Source: Gnetum montanum (taxonomy: Eukaryota > Streptophyta > Gnetopsida > Gnetales > Gnetaceae). Taken from it: DNA of 59,146 nt. The stretch is from assembly GCA_015680685.1 (NCBI GenBank), contig MNCI01004685.1, positions 3,020 to 62,165 of the forward strand, given 5' to 3'. Below, piece after piece: positions 59,017 through 59,146 of the stretch. The notes under the pieces are model-generated. The model made no database searches and was not told the DNA's origin. It worked only from the letters and a program-made list of their open reading frames with translations. Made by a program: the position numbers and the translations under genes. Positions within the stretch are counted from its first letter, which is position 1; each line of letters opens with the position of its first letter.

Positions 59017-59146
59017 GCACTTCTAAGAAATTCAAACAGAGGTTCATTATTTTGGTTCTCTCCCTTATAACTCAGTCATGGGGGAGATGGCCACCTATGC
59101 TGATCATATGGGACCCTAAGTTCTTTTTTGATTTTTGTTTTACAAA

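Larger units (their letters stand above)
54697..59146 (+). mobile_element. Ty3-like element D, 5' part, cut by the window end
   Basis: The 5' LTR (54697-55648) is followed by a good tRNA-Asp-like primer site, gag and a protease remnant, closely similar to element C. After the protease the frame closes near 59016, as in C, and the last bases enter the same kind of spacer (GTTTTACAAA). No reverse transcriptase is visible up to the window end. The 3' LTR lies outside. Confidence 0.8.

Noticed and set aside
1-59146. CRISPR arrays, tRNA or rRNA genes
   Set aside because: No regular short repeat-spacer pattern and no tRNA cloverleaf or rRNA signature was recognised. The tRNA-like matches are only retroelement primer sites.

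Overview
This is nuclear DNA from a seed plant: a retrotransposon-dense intergenic stretch with very few genes. There are no bacterial-style gene runs. I see plant LTR retrotransposons with tRNA-Asp-like and tRNA-Met-like primer sites, an RTE-type LINE remnant, an integrated plant pararetrovirus (Caulimoviridae) and one intact single-exon plant glutaredoxin-like gene. Long repeat-filled spacing would suit a gymnosperm, but that is inference and the sequence alone does not prove it.

Layout. 1-2760: an LTR tail, then unassigned repeat DNA that includes a four-unit family of CTCACGCT/AGCGTGAGC motifs. 2765-9367: Ty3-like element A, 5'-truncated, plus strand. 9368-12746: AT-rich DNA with diverged repeats and a 549-bp inverted repeat. 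12747-16282: a candidate two-exon gene on the minus strand whose intron holds a short RT-less copia element (13504-15885). 17635-25600: an RTE LINE fragment split by Ty3-like element C (18059-25490). 28180-29181: the glutaredoxin-like gene. 29182-36591: no recognisable gene. 36597-44151: a solo LTR with a 5-bp target duplication, split by a nearly complete endogenous pararetrovirus (36952-43650). 44379-53182: complete Ty3-like element B on the minus strand. 54697 to the end: the 5' LTR, gag and protease of element D.

Elements A-D are one superfamily. Their LTRs run TGATGAG...CTCATCA, the primer site matches the tRNA-Asp type used by Athila/Tat elements, and the U3 regions are packed with GATATC palindromes. 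All carry gag, and C and D also carry a decayed protease. None shows reverse transcriptase, RNase H or integrase, so they look non-autonomous. A and B carry a second reading frame (about 930 codons, coiled coil). Upstream of it lie their own GATATC/TATA block, a second polypurine-like tract and a splice-acceptor-like site. C keeps a short version of that acceptor plus ATG.

The pararetrovirus copy has the order movement protein, coat protein with zinc knuckle, protease, reverse transcriptase, RNase H, an extra intact 318-aa frame, promoter, poly(A) signal, tRNA-Met primer site, and then the start of the movement protein again. It is a circular genome opened once, with a 16-nt terminal overlap beside a G-rich tract. 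Most of its genes are broken.

Six single N bases (2436, 2480, 4644, 23368, 37506, 37779) are each flanked by direct or inverted duplications. They look like assembly joins, so structure near them should be treated with caution.
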